Both the position numbers and the translations under genes were made by a program. Below, piece after piece: positions 1 to 8,389 of a stretch of 64,000 nt of DNA. How positions within the stretch are numbered: position 1 is the first letter of the stretch; every line of letters starts with the position of its first letter. The stretch lies in contig JAYULL010000188.1 in NCBI GenBank assembly GCA_043763625.1, positions 14,223 to 78,222 on the forward strand. Direction: 5' to 3'. Below the pieces are notes generated by a model. It ran no database searches, was not told where the DNA came from, and saw only the letters and a list, made by a program, of their open reading frames with translations. The stretch is from Rubrolithibacter sp043763625. GTDB lineage: Bacteria > Bacteroidota > Bacteroidia > Sphingobacteriales > Sphingobacteriaceae.

Positions 1-1
1 A

Positions 2-241
2 TTCTTTCCGCAAATGCGGCCCGAAAAAAAACTCAAAGTTACCTCCGTTGACGACTTTGTTTCTATCGGAGTTCCGGCAGAATGGGTTGCCGTACTATTA
101 AAAATGGGTTTTAACACCATTGAAGAATTAAAAGCAGCTAATCCGAATAAAGTGTTTAACGATTTAGGCGGAATGCGAAAAAAACTGAAATTAGATCTAA
201 CTATACCCAGTAAAGAAACGGTTTTTCAATGGTTTGAATAA
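2..241 (+). CDS. lysS: Lysyl-tRNA synthetase, C-terminal part (5' end outside window)
   Basis: This is the tail of a class II lysyl-tRNA synthetase, the cytosolic enzyme that charges tRNA-Lys. The frame is open to the left edge, and its first visible residues, FFPQMRP, match the segment with which most bacterial LysRS proteins close their catalytic domain (E. coli has a comparable FPAMRP). Here the protein goes on for about 70 residues. This extension contains a helix-hairpin-helix-like stretch (GVPAEWVAVLLKMGF) and LGGMRKKLKLDL, an extension I associate with Bacteroidota LysRS. The apparent ATG at 14 is internal and not a start. A terminator follows 20 bases after the stop. The identification rests on these short motifs, because the catalytic core is not in the window. 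Confidence 0.85.
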   Translation, partial: FFPQMRPEKKLKVTSVDDFVSIGVPAEWVAVLLKMGFNTIEELKAANPNKVFNDLGGMRKKLKLDLTIPSKETVFQWFE

Positions 242-261
242 ATAATTGATAACACAAACTT

Positions 262-297
262 AAAGGGCCGGTAATCGTTGATTAACAGGCCTTTTTT
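262..297 (+). terminator. Rho-independent terminator after lysS
   Basis: An 8-bp stem, AAAGGGCC paired with GGCCTTTT (one G-T pair), has an 18-base loop and ends in six T residues. It lies directly downstream of lysS and marks the end of that transcript. Confidence 0.7.
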
Positions 298-322
298 ATG
301 TTTACCTTACACAATTACAGGT

Positions 323-535
323 ATGAAAAATTCAAGTATTGAAATAACAGAACAAGAATATCTGATTAAACTGAGTAAAGACGATTTCGACTTATCCTTT
401 ATTAATCAACTTTTAAAACGAATACAAGCTCAGCAATTTTTTACTTTCCGGACGGAAGATTACGAAGAAGATATAGTTAGTCGCACCTCAAGCAACGATT
501 TGTCTGCCCGGTTTGACCATCTTAACGAAAAATAA
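323..535 (+). CDS. Small hypothetical protein (70 aa)
   Basis: A short acidic, soluble protein with no signal peptide and no membrane segment. I do not recognise its family. The sequence reads as a short beta-strand (IEITEQEYLIKL) followed by a helix (FINQLLKRIQAQQFF) and a charged tail, a size and layout seen in antitoxin-like or adaptor proteins, but no partner toxin is adjacent. A longer frame from a TTG at 278 would start inside the lysS terminator, so I take the ATG at 323. The gene converges on the membrane-protein gene at 537-1088, with one base between them. Confidence 0.55.
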   Translation: MKNSSIEITEQEYLIKLSKDDFDLSFINQLLKRIQAQQFFTFRTEDYEEDIVSRTSSNDLSARFDHLNEK

Positions 536-536
536 A

Positions 537-1088
537 TTATCTCGGCCGAAAGCCCCGCGTTTGAACTACCGTTTTATCCATTTGCACCATTTGCCCTTGC
601 ATCATTTTTATTTGCTCGGCTAAAAGCTTGTTTTTATCTGCTTTTTTAGCTTCCTGCAAATACATGGTTGCTTCGCGTTTATTCCTTTTAGCCATTGCAA
701 TCCCCGCAAGACTCAGTTTAGCCAATGCAACGTTATGATCCATTGCCATTCCTAGAGAAAGCGCTTTCTTGAAATATTTTTCGGACTGCATCGGAGCGGT
801 TCGCGACTCAATTAAACCGATAAGTAAATGATAGTAGCCGTGCTGAGCAGAGATCAATTGTTTTTCGTAATCGCTAATCTTATTTAACCATCCCTTTGCC
901 TTGTCCATGTTTTCTTTGCGGAGAAAGTACTGAGCGATCAGCATATTTTCGTTAAAAAAGAAAGTTATGAACACAAGTATTGAAAGCAGCACAACTAAAA
1001 TTCCCCAGCCCCAAAACCCGAACCAAAAAAGAGCAACGGCACCTCCGAGTAAAGCACCTCCAATAATTAATCGTATAAAATTCGGCAT
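537..1088 (-). CDS. Membrane-anchored TPR-like protein (183 aa)
   Basis: Two adjacent hydrophobic segments at roughly residues 5-24 and 27-46 anchor the protein in the inner membrane. The remainder is helical with a repeat-like pattern (AQYFLRKENMDKAKGWL, then AEKYFKKAL-type and AKLSLAGIAMAKRNKREA), which resembles tetratricopeptide repeats and would face the cytoplasm as a protein-binding surface. The C-terminus is basic and Met/Gln-rich. The family is common in Bacteroidota but I know of no assigned function. It is divergent from ung, with 69 bases between the starts. Confidence 0.6.
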   Translation of the reverse strand: MPNFIRLIIGGALLGGAVALFWFGFWGWGILVVLLSILVFITFFFNENMLIAQYFLRKENMDKAKGWLNKISDYEKQLISAQHGYYHLLIGLIESRTAPMQSEKYFKKALSLGMAMDHNVALAKLSLAGIAMAKRNKREATMYLQEAKKADKNKLLAEQIKMMQGQMVQMDKTVVQTRGFRPR

Positions 1089-1157
1089 CTATTTTTTTTA
1101 CTTTAGCGGCACAAATATCTGCTTATTTAACTTCTTAACCAATAGAATTATAGAGAA

Positions 1158-1832
1158 ATGTCTGTCGCAATAGAAGAATCGTGGAAACCTTACTTGGAAG
1201 CTGAATTTGACAAAGATTACATGAAAAACTTAAAAGTTTTTCTCCGGCAAGAGAAAGAGCAAGGTGTAGCGGTTTACCCTCCCGGACCACTTATTTTTAA
1301 TGCTTTTAATCATACTCCCTTCGACAAAGTTAAAGTTGTAATATTAGGGCAAGATCCTTACCACGGAAAAGGGCAAGCGCACGGACTATCATTTTCTGTT
1401 CAAAAGGGAATTATGCCGCCGCCTTCTTTAAAGAATATTTATAAAGAGCTACAAACAGATATTGCCGGATTTCAAATTCCAAGTCACGGAGATTTAACAA
1501 AGTGGGCCGACGAAGGAGTTTTACTGTTAAATGCCGTTTTAACGGTACGAGTTTCGGACGCAAATTCTCACAAAAATAAAGGTTGGGAGTTATTTACGGA
1601 TAAGGTTATAGAAGTACTGTCTAAAAAGCAAGAAGGCATCGTTTTTCTTCTTTGGGGGAAATATGCTCAAAATAAAGCTTCAATAATTGATACCTCGAAA
1701 CATCATACCTTTAATGCCGCTCACCCCTCACCCTACTCCGCTGATAACGGCTTTTTTGGCTGTAGGCATTTTTCTAAAGCAAATGAAATTTTAAAAGAGC
1801 AGGGAAAGGAGGAAATTGATTGGCAGTTGTAG
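1158..1832 (+). CDS. ung: Uracil-DNA glycosylase
   Basis: Family 1 uracil-DNA glycosylase, which removes uracil from DNA as the first step of base excision repair. The water-activating motif GQDPYHG (catalytic Asp at about residue 66), the uracil-binding LLNAVLTV with the following HKNKGWE region, and the leucine-loop motif HPSPYS with a downstream FFGCRHFSKAN are all present. The length of 224 aa is normal for the family. The ATG at 1158 gives the usual N-terminus beginning shortly before ESWKPYL. The gene stands alone. Confidence 0.97.
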   Translation: MSVAIEESWKPYLEAEFDKDYMKNLKVFLRQEKEQGVAVYPPGPLIFNAFNHTPFDKVKVVILGQDPYHGKGQAHGLSFSVQKGIMPPPSLKNIYKELQTDIAGFQIPSHGDLTKWADEGVLLLNAVLTVRVSDANSHKNKGWELFTDKVIEVLSKKQEGIVFLLWGKYAQNKASIIDTSKHHTFNAAHPSPYSADNGFFGCRHFSKANEILKEQGKEEIDWQL

Positions 1833-1973
1833 ATTTGCAGATGAGGGAATTTGCGAATGTGGTTGTACCAAGGGAACTTTAAGTAGCGAATTTAAATAAA
1901 AGTTTTTTTAGGTTATAATACGCCGGGTATCATTCGTCAAAACTAATTAGACGTAATATAACAAACGTTTATT

Positions 1974-2477
1974 TTAAGTAGAGGTTCCCCAAAGTATTCC
2001 TATGCAATCATTGAACAAGTCTTTAGGCCTTTGATCAAGACCGGTAAAGTACGCCTGTTGCGTTAGTTTAACTTCAATTCCTTTATCCTTTGCTATTTTC
2101 AGTAACATTAAAGCTTCAACTGAATTGATTTCATGGTTAAAGTTTTGCACCACGACAAAGTTATTGTTAGGTAGAATATTGGTGAAATTGCTTTTTTCGT
2201 AGTCCTTTTGGTCTATATTTAATAACAGTTGCCGGACTTCGTCTTCAGATACTTCTCGAGTCTTGTCTATGATAGTAGTTATTACAGCACTTGAACTTCC
2301 TAATAGAAAAACAGTAGCACTAAACAACATTAAGTAATCCGTCAATAATTCAACAGTCTCGTTATTGAATAATAGAATAATCGATAAAATAAGCCAAGTA
2401 ACCGTAAATAACAAAATGCAAATATTTGTTGTTTTATACAGGCGTTTAGTTGCATTTGATTGAACTATGAACGTCAT
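1974..2477 (-). CDS. Hypothetical membrane protein (167 aa)
   Basis: I do not recognise this gene. Two hydrophobic segments (about residues 19-37 and 43-67) point to an inner-membrane protein. The C-terminal half is soluble, with alternating charged and hydrophobic residues and a short DQRPKDLFNDCIGILWG tail, and could be a small cytoplasmic alpha/beta domain. It lies upstream of and parallel to the Lrp-type regulator but with its own spacing (56 bases). No partner is suggested by context. Confidence 0.5.
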   Translation of the reverse strand: MTFIVQSNATKRLYKTTNICILLFTVTWLILSIILLFNNETVELLTDYLMLFSATVFLLGSSSAVITTIIDKTREVSEDEVRQLLLNIDQKDYEKSNFTNILPNNNFVVVQNFNHEINSVEALMLLKIAKDKGIEVKLTQQAYFTGLDQRPKDLFNDCIGILWGTST

Positions 2478-2532
2478 TTAAAATTGCTTGCTAAATCTAC
2501 ACATATACAAATCTTTCAATCTGCACATCACC

Positions 2533-3003
2533 CTAATATTCCAACGGCACTGCCGGTTCTGTTTTGCTTGTAGACAAAATAATCATGGTTTGAAAAGTTT
2601 TTACCACGCTGATCTTGCTTATTTTATCCATAATTAATTGCTCATAAGCTTTTATATTTTTTACATACACTTTTAAAATGAAGTCGCAGTTACCGGTAAC
2701 GTGGTGACATTCCATTACCTCCTTAATCTGTTTCACTTCTTCAACAAAAGTTTGTATCGTGTTATTTTTATGAAAATCCAACTGAATTTGAATAAATGTT
2801 TTGATGCCAAGGCCAAGCAGTTCTTCGTCGACAACCGCATGATAACTTTTTATATAGCCGGAATTTTCGAGTTTACGAACACGCTCTAAAGTCGGTGCGG
2901 GCGACAATCCAATTTCGTTTGAAAGCTGAAGATTTGTAATTCTACCGTTTTCCTGCAGTTTCTTTAATATCTGTAAATCAATTTTATCCGGTTCAAAAGC
3001 CAT
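2533..3003 (-). CDS. Lrp/AsnC family transcriptional regulator
   Basis: A leucine-responsive-regulator type protein of 156 aa. An N-terminal winged helix-turn-helix begins at DKIDLQILKKLQENGRIT with recognition helix SPAPTLERVRKLE. It is followed by a RAM (amino-acid-binding, oligomerising) domain containing the typical HHVTGNCDFILKVYVKN segment. Such proteins bind DNA as octamers and respond to amino acids. I start it at the ATG at 3003 (MAFEPDKIDLQ), since the upstream hydrophobic leader available in the frame is foreign to the family. It is divergent from the DtxR-type repressor, so the 107-base spacer holds both promoters. Its target is not evident. Confidence 0.9.
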   Translation of the reverse strand: MAFEPDKIDLQILKKLQENGRITNLQLSNEIGLSPAPTLERVRKLENSGYIKSYHAVVDEELLGLGIKTFIQIQLDFHKNNTIQTFVEEVKQIKEVMECHHVTGNCDFILKVYVKNIKAYEQLIMDKISKISVVKTFQTMIILSTSKTEPAVPLEY

Positions 3004-3059
3004 AATCAAAAGTAAGGTTTCAAACAAAAGAAGCAAAACATTAGTTATTTAAAAAATAT

Positions 3060-3075
3060 TTTAGATTAGTCTAAA
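3060..3075. promoter_or_regulatory. Probable DtxR/MntR-type operator
   Basis: A perfect inverted repeat, TTTAGA-N4-TCTAAA, lies 35 bases before the metal-dependent repressor gene. It resembles the TTAGG-type boxes known for DtxR/IdeR/MntR-family repressors. It lies in the spacer between the divergent Lrp and DtxR-type genes, so it could control either. Autoregulation of the metal-uptake operon is the simplest reading. Confidence 0.55.
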
Positions 3076-3110
3076 TTTATGATTAGGTTTGTAAAATTAT
3101 CATTAAAACT

Positions 3111-3764
3111 ATGGCTTCTTTAACGGAGGAGAATTACTTAAAAACGATCTACCATTTAAGTCTTGGCGAGAACTCTGCTGTAAGCACAAATAATATAGCC
3201 GATGTGGTTAATACAAAAGCTTCTTCGGTTACAGATATGCTAAAAAAGCTGTCGGATAAAGAGCTGATTAATTACATTAAATACCAAGGTGTAACTCTCA
3301 CAGAAAAAGGGAAAAACAAAGCGCTGAACATTGTAAGACGGCATCGGTTGTGGGAGGTGTTTTTAGTGGAAAAACTACAATTTAAGTGGGACGAAGTACA
3401 CGATATAGCTGAAGAACTCGAGCATATTCAATCGGACACCTTGATAGATCGGCTCGAAGATTTTTTAGGTAACCCGAAAACAGACCCTCATGGCGATTTA
3501 ATTCCCGATAAGCACGGAAAGTTTTACAAAAAAGAGTTTACGCAGGTAACGAAACTGCAACCGGGTACAGGCGGTGTAATTTGCGGAGTAAGAGAGCATT
3601 CTTCTAAGTTTTTGCAGTACCTGGAAAAAATAGGACTAACGCTCGGCCAAAAAATTATATTAAAAGAAATTATTGAGTTCGACGGGTCGGTAATAATTGA
3701 AATAAACAATAGAGAGTTAACCATCAGCCGCGAAGTGGCAAAAAATATTCTGATAGCATTATGA
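3111..3764 (+). CDS. Metal-dependent DtxR/MntR-family repressor
   Basis: An iron- or manganese-sensing repressor of 217 aa. The N-terminal winged helix (TEENYLKTIYHLS through SVTDMLKKLSDKELINY) is typical of DtxR/MntR. The dimerisation domain contains RRHRLWEVFLVEKL and the metal-ligand helix with HDIAEELEHIQSD, and it ends with NPKTDPHGDLIP, a family signature. The last 75 residues form an SH3-like FeoA domain. The stop codon overlaps the start of the Nramp transporter by 4 bases (ATGA), so the repressor is co-translated with its presumed target. Whether the metal is Mn or Fe cannot be decided from sequence; coupling to Nramp favours Mn. Confidence 0.92.
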   Translation: MASLTEENYLKTIYHLSLGENSAVSTNNIADVVNTKASSVTDMLKKLSDKELINYIKYQGVTLTEKGKNKALNIVRRHRLWEVFLVEKLQFKWDEVHDIAEELEHIQSDTLIDRLEDFLGNPKTDPHGDLIPDKHGKFYKKEFTQVTKLQPGTGGVICGVREHSSKFLQYLEKIGLTLGQKIILKEIIEFDGSVIIEINNRELTISREVAKNILIAL

Positions 3765-5632
3765 GCCGAAACTACAGCGAGTCACTAAGTGAAGTTCACT
3801 CTTCCGTGAAAACGGAAGGCAAAACCGGATGGCGAAAGCTGTTTTCGTTTATCGGCCCTGCTTATTTAGTGAGCGTCGGTTACATGGATCCTGGAAATTG
3901 GGCGACGGACCTTGCCGGAGGAAGCAGATTCGGATATAGCTTGATTTGGGTACTGCTTATGTCGAACCTTATCGCCTTACTCTTACAATCGTTAAGTGCA
4001 CGTTTAGGTATTGTTAGAGGACTGGATTTAGCACAAGCGTCAAAAAATACTTATCCGAGCTTTATTAACTATCCTCTGTATGTATTGGCGCAGTTAGCGA
4101 TAATAGCGTGCGACTTGGCGGAGATTATCGGGATGGCTATCGGTTTAAATTTGCTTTTCGGGCTTCCGCTGATTTGGGGAATTTCACTAACCATACTCGA
4201 CACTATTCTCCTTCTCTTTCTGCTGAATAAGGGAATGCGCAAAATGGAGACCTTTATTGTGTCTATGGTTTTTATCGTAGGCATATCGTTTTTAACTGAA
4301 ATGTTTATCGTTAAACCCTCGATAATTGATATTGCTTCCGGATTTAAACCGTCGATTCTTTCCGGTGAGGCTTTGTATATAGCTATCGGTATTATCGGAG
4401 CTACCGTTATGCCTCATAACCTGTATTTGCATTCGTCATTGGTGCAAACTCGTAAAATCGACAGATCACCTAAGGGAATCGGGGAAGCCTTGAAATTTAA
4501 TCTTATAGATACCACTATTGCGCTTAATTTGGCTTTTTTTGTTAATGCTTCAATTCTCATACTTGCGGCTACCGCTTTTTACAAAAACGGCCTATTTGAA
4601 GTAGCAGAAATTCAAGACGCCCATAAGCTCCTGAGCAATATTTTCGGGTCGCTTGCTCCTGCCCTTTTTGCAATAGCACTTATTGCATCAGGTCAGAGCT
4701 CCACAATTACCGGAACTTTAGCGGGTCAAATCATTATGGAAGGACATTTAAACTTAAGAATTCAACCTTGGCTGCGCCGTTTAATAACTCGTCTTCTTGC
4801 TATAATTCCGGCCTTTTTTACCATTATGTATTTTGGGGAAGGGGCTTTAGGAAAGCTATTGGTTCTGAGTCAGGTAGTATTAAGTATGCAATTAGGCTTT
4901 GCTATAATTCCGCTTATTCATATCACTTCGAGCCGAAAAGAAATGAAGGAGTTTGCAATAAAACGGTGGGTGAAAATATGTGCTTGGGCAAGTGCCCTTT
5001 TAATTATATCCCTAAATATCAAGCTGGTTATCGGAGAGGTTAGCGAGTGGATTAATTCTGAAACTAGTGCCTGGTGGATTTACGTTTTCGTATTTCCGCT
5101 GATAATAGGAAGCGCTGTTTTGCTGATTTACATCTTTATTTTCCCGATTTTAAAAAATAAAACGTATTCGTTAAGCAATATTCCCCATGGCGAAGCCTTG
5201 GATATTAGTCCCGGAGAAACGATATCCTATGAACGAATCGGAATCCCGGTAGACTTTTCTAAAAATGATTTAAATACCATTCGGCATGCAATGATGCAGG
5301 GTGGAAAAGCCGGGCAGTATTTTTTAATCCACATTGTAGAAACCGCCGGAGCAAGATATCACGGCCAAAACGTACTTGATTATGAAACCCGAAGCGATTC
5401 GGAGAATCTGGAAAAATATAGAAAAAGCTTAGAGGTATTGGGTTACCGGGCAAAAATTGTTATCGGATTCGGGGCGCCGGCAACTGCAATATCACAAGTA
5501 ACTAAGGACAATAAAATAGATCTATTGGTAATGGGTGCCCATGGTCACGCCGGAATCAGTGATGTAATATTCGGCACCACCCTAGAATCTGTAAGGCACA
5601 AGGTTAATATTCCGGTTTTAATAATAAAATGA
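3761..5632 (+). CDS. mntH: Nramp divalent-metal transporter with C-terminal UspA domain
   Basis: A proton-coupled Mn/Fe importer of the inner membrane, 623 aa instead of the usual 410-450. Residues 25-460 contain about 11 membrane helices. The helix 1 metal-site motif DPGN is at 43-46 (Asp43, Asn46) and the helix 6 motif AxxMPHNLYLHS at 214-225 supplies Ala214 and Met217. All match the Nramp coordination sphere. Residues about 480-623 form a universal-stress-protein domain ending with the nucleotide-binding pattern MGAHGHAG-x9-T, so this cytosolic tail may bind ATP and gate transport. It overlaps the repressor gene and is followed after 18 bases by a TonB receptor. The symbol is by family; substrate preference is inferred. 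Confidence 0.9.
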   Translation: MSRNYSESLSEVHSSVKTEGKTGWRKLFSFIGPAYLVSVGYMDPGNWATDLAGGSRFGYSLIWVLLMSNLIALLLQSLSARLGIVRGLDLAQASKNTYPSFINYPLYVLAQLAIIACDLAEIIGMAIGLNLLFGLPLIWGISLTILDTILLLFLLNKGMRKMETFIVSMVFIVGISFLTEMFIVKPSIIDIASGFKPSILSGEALYIAIGIIGATVMPHNLYLHSSLVQTRKIDRSPKGIGEALKFNLIDTTIALNLAFFVNASILILAATAFYKNGLFEVAEIQDAHKLLSNIFGSLAPALFAIALIASGQSSTITGTLAGQIIMEGHLNLRIQPWLRRLITRLLAIIPAFFTIMYFGEGALGKLLVLSQVVLSMQLGFAIIPLIHITSSRKEMKEFAIKRWVKICAWASALLIISLNIKLVIGEVSEWINSETSAWWIYVFVFPLIIGSAVLLIYIFIFPILKNKTYSLSNIPHGEALDISPGETISYERIGIPVDFSKNDLNTIRHAMMQGGKAGQYFLIHIVETAGARYHGQNVLDYETRSDSENLEKYRKSLEVLGYRAKIVIGFGAPATAISQVTKDNKIDLLVMGAHGHAGISDVIFGTTLESVRHKVNIPVLIIK

Positions 5633-5650
5633 TGCAAAAAGTAGGGCCTT

Positions 5651-7888
5651 ATGAAAAACAGAATCTTGACACTTTACTTACTACTTGCAGCACTTCCGGC
5701 ATTAGCACAACAAGACACGGTACGAGGCAGAGTAACAGATAAGGAAACTCAAACAGGGCTGGCCTTTGTCGAAGTTTCGTTACCTAAAACAAAAATCTCT
5801 GTTCAAACAGATTCTGTAGGAAACTTTGCAATTACGGTTCCTGCAGAAGCAGGTTCTTTACGATTTTCTTATGTAGGATACCAGCCGAGAACTGTAATTA
5901 TAAAAGACTTAAAGATTCGGAACGGACCTGTTGAACTCACTTCCAATAAAAATAATTTAGACGAAGTAGTAGTAACCGGAACGTTGAAAGAAATTTCGAG
6001 ACTTAAATCCGCAGTTCCTGTGGAGATTATTACACCGCAATTTTTTCGAAAAAATCCTACTCCAAGCCTTTTTGAGGCAGTTGGAATGCTGAACGGCGTA
6101 CAACCGCAACTAAATTGTAATGTTTGCAATACCGGCGACATTCATATTAACGGCATGGAAGGACCTTATACCATGATACTGATTGACGGAATGCCTATTG
6201 TAAGCAGCCTTTCTACGGTCTACGGCCTTAGCGGAATCCCAAACAGTATTGTAGAACGCATTGAAGTAGTAAAAGGCCCGGCATCTTCCCTTTACGGATC
6301 GGAAGCAATGGGCGGAATCATAAACGTGATAACAAAAAACCCGGTAAAAGCTTCAAAGCTAAGTGTTGACTTTTCGGGCACTTCATGGAAAGAATTTAAC
6401 GCAGATGCGGCCGTTAAAATGCTATCAAAGAAAACAGAAAACCTGTTAGGTATAAGTTATTTCAATTACAGCGAGCCTTACGATAAAAATAAAGACGGAT
6501 TCACGGATGTTACGTTGCAAAACAGAATTTCCATTTTCGATAAAATAAATTTTATAAGAAAAAGCAGTCGCTTGGCAAGTTTAGGAGGCAGATATGTTTA
6601 TGAAGATCGCTGGGGCGGACAAACCGGTTGGAATAAACAATGGCGGGGAACAGATTCAATTTATGGCGAGAGTATTTACACTAAGCGCTATGAAATAATC
6701 GGTTTATATCAGCTTCCCGTTGAGGAGAAGTTCATTTTTCAGTTCTCTTATAATTGGCATAACCAAAACTCATATTACGGCACAACGCCCTATTTCGCTA
6801 ACCAACAGGTCGCCTTTGGTCAATTGTTCTGGGATAAAGAAATTAAAAAACATAACCTGCTCTTTGGGACCTCTGTTCGATTTACCCGTTATGATGATAA
6901 CACCATAGGAACATCAGACATTGCCGGAAACAATCGGCCCGAAAAAACTCCGATACCGGGAATTTTTGTTCAGGATGAATGGACAATTTCCGATGTTAAT
7001 ACGCTGCTTTTTGGATATCGCTACGACTATCAAAAGAATCACGGCGGTATTCATTCCCCTCGCATTGCATACAAATGGGCGCCCAATTCAGCAAATACCA
7101 TACGGGTAAGTGCGGGTACCGGATTTAGAGTTGTCAATCTTTTTACAGAAGATCATGCAGCCTTAACAGGATCGAGGGAAGTGGTCATCAAAGAAAAACT
7201 TAATCCTGAAAGGTCATTTAATGCCAACCTAAACTACGTGCTTAAAGTTCCCGGAAATGGTTACTTGCTTAACTTTGACGCAACAGGGTTCTACTCGTAT
7301 TTCACAAACAAGATAGTCGGAGATTTTGATTCTGATCCTCAAAAAATCATTTATGACAATCTGAACGGATACGCGGTATCAAAAGGAGTTTCTTTAAACA
7401 GTGAATTGGCTTTCGATTTTCCCTTAAAAGCAATTGCCGGGGTGAGTTACATGAACGTTTACCAAATGGAAAAAGATGCCAATAGTTTATCACAAAAAAA
7501 CAGACAGCTACATTCTCCTACTTGGTCCGGCAATTTTGTAGTCTCCTACACACTAAAAAACCGAATTACAGTTGATTTAACGGGCAAGTGGTCAGGCCCG
7601 ATGCGACTTCCTATTCTTCCAAACGACTATCGGCCGGAGTTCTCGCCGAATCACAGCATAGTTAATTTGCAGCTCAGCAGGAAGTTCAACAGCGGAATTG
7701 AGGTTTACGGCGGAGTGAAAAACTTATTCAACTTTGTTCCCGGGAACCCGATAATGCGCCCATTTGATCCTTTTGATAAAAACATTGGAGTTAATAATCC
7801 TAACGGCTACACATTCGACCCGAATTACAATTACGCATCGCTGCAAGGAAGCAGGGGATTTTTAGGATTAAGATACTTGTTGAAATGA
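5651..7888 (+). CDS. TonB-dependent outer-membrane receptor
   Basis: A 745-aa outer-membrane active importer. A signal peptide (about residues 1-19, cleaved after ALA) is followed by a carboxypeptidase-regulatory-like domain typical of Bacteroidota receptors, a plug domain with NCNVCNTGD (a paired-cysteine motif) and VVKGPASSLYGSEAMGG, and a 22-strand-type barrel to the end. The substrate is not determined by sequence. Its place in the repressor-Nramp operon suggests a chelated metal (iron or manganese complex, or heme) brought into the periplasm for the Nramp protein. The stop overlaps the next gene by 4 bases. Confidence 0.9.
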   Translation: MKNRILTLYLLLAALPALAQQDTVRGRVTDKETQTGLAFVEVSLPKTKISVQTDSVGNFAITVPAEAGSLRFSYVGYQPRTVIIKDLKIRNGPVELTSNKNNLDEVVVTGTLKEISRLKSAVPVEIITPQFFRKNPTPSLFEAVGMLNGVQPQLNCNVCNTGDIHINGMEGPYTMILIDGMPIVSSLSTVYGLSGIPNSIVERIEVVKGPASSLYGSEAMGGIINVITKNPVKASKLSVDFSGTSWKEFNADAAVKMLSKKTENLLGISYFNYSEPYDKNKDGFTDVTLQNRISIFDKINFIRKSSRLASLGGRYVYEDRWGGQTGWNKQWRGTDSIYGESIYTKRYEIIGLYQLPVEEKFIFQFSYNWHNQNSYYGTTPYFANQQVAFGQLFWDKEIKKHNLLFGTSVRFTRYDDNTIGTSDIAGNNRPEKTPIPGIFVQDEWTISDVNTLLFGYRYDYQKNHGGIHSPRIAYKWAPNSANTIRVSAGTGFRVVNLFTEDHAALTGSREVVIKEKLNPERSFNANLNYVLKVPGNGYLLNFDATGFYSYFTNKIVGDFDSDPQKIIYDNLNGYAVSKGVSLNSELAFDFPLKAIAGVSYMNVYQMEKDANSLSQKNRQLHSPTWSGNFVVSYTLKNRITVDLTGKWSGPMRLPILPNDYRPEFSPNHSIVNLQLSRKFNSGIEVYGGVKNLFNFVPGNPIMRPFDPFDKNIGVNNPNGYTFDPNYNYASLQGSRGFLGLRYLLK

Positions 7889-8373
7889 AAGCATTTGTAG
7901 TTTTTTTAATTCTGTTGCTGCAAACCGTCACGAGTCCCTCGCAAAATCTAGTCTATACTAATTTTCAAGAATTAGCCGGGAAGATGAAAATCGACCCGAA
8001 ACCGGTGATTATAAAACTTTATACCAACTGGTGTACTTACTGCAAACTACAGGATGAGCAACTCAAAAACCGCGATACGCTTTCAGCTTATATTCAAAAG
8101 AACTTTTATATTTTAAATTTTAATGCCGAGAGCCGGGAAGACGTTGCTTTTAATAATACCGTTTACAAATTTAAACCTCAAGGGTTATCCGGTGGAATCA
8201 ATGAACTTACTTTATCCCTTGCCCGAGAAACCAAAGAGTTGTCTTACCCCTATTGGGTGATTCTCGACGACAAATACAATATAAGAACTTGGCATCAAGG
8301 TTACTTGAAAAATAAGAATCTGATGTTACTTTTGAAGAGTGTGGTTGAAAGCAAAAACCTATCGCTTAAATAA
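7885..8373 (+). CDS. Secreted thioredoxin-like protein
   Basis: A 162-aa protein with a signal peptide (about residues 1-19) and a thioredoxin-fold domain carrying the redox motif WCTYC (Cys50 and Cys53), so it acts in the periplasm or at the outer membrane. It resembles the thioredoxin-7 / DUF255-like group rather than a housekeeping thioredoxin. A cis-proline region occurs near LSYPYWVILDD. Its 4-base overlap with the TonB receptor indicates co-translation. A plausible role is keeping the receptor's paired cysteines (NCNVC) in the right redox state, which is inference. Confidence 0.8.
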   Translation: MKAFVVFLILLLQTVTSPSQNLVYTNFQELAGKMKIDPKPVIIKLYTNWCTYCKLQDEQLKNRDTLSAYIQKNFYILNFNAESREDVAFNNTVYKFKPQGLSGGINELTLSLARETKELSYPYWVILDDKYNIRTWHQGYLKNKNLMLLLKSVVESKNLSLK

Positions 8374-8389
8374 GTGTAGTTAGACCGTA

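Noticed and set aside
278..322. TTG-initiated extension of the small gene at 323-535
   Set aside because: It begins inside the lysS terminator hairpin, and the extra residues lack any ribosome-binding support.
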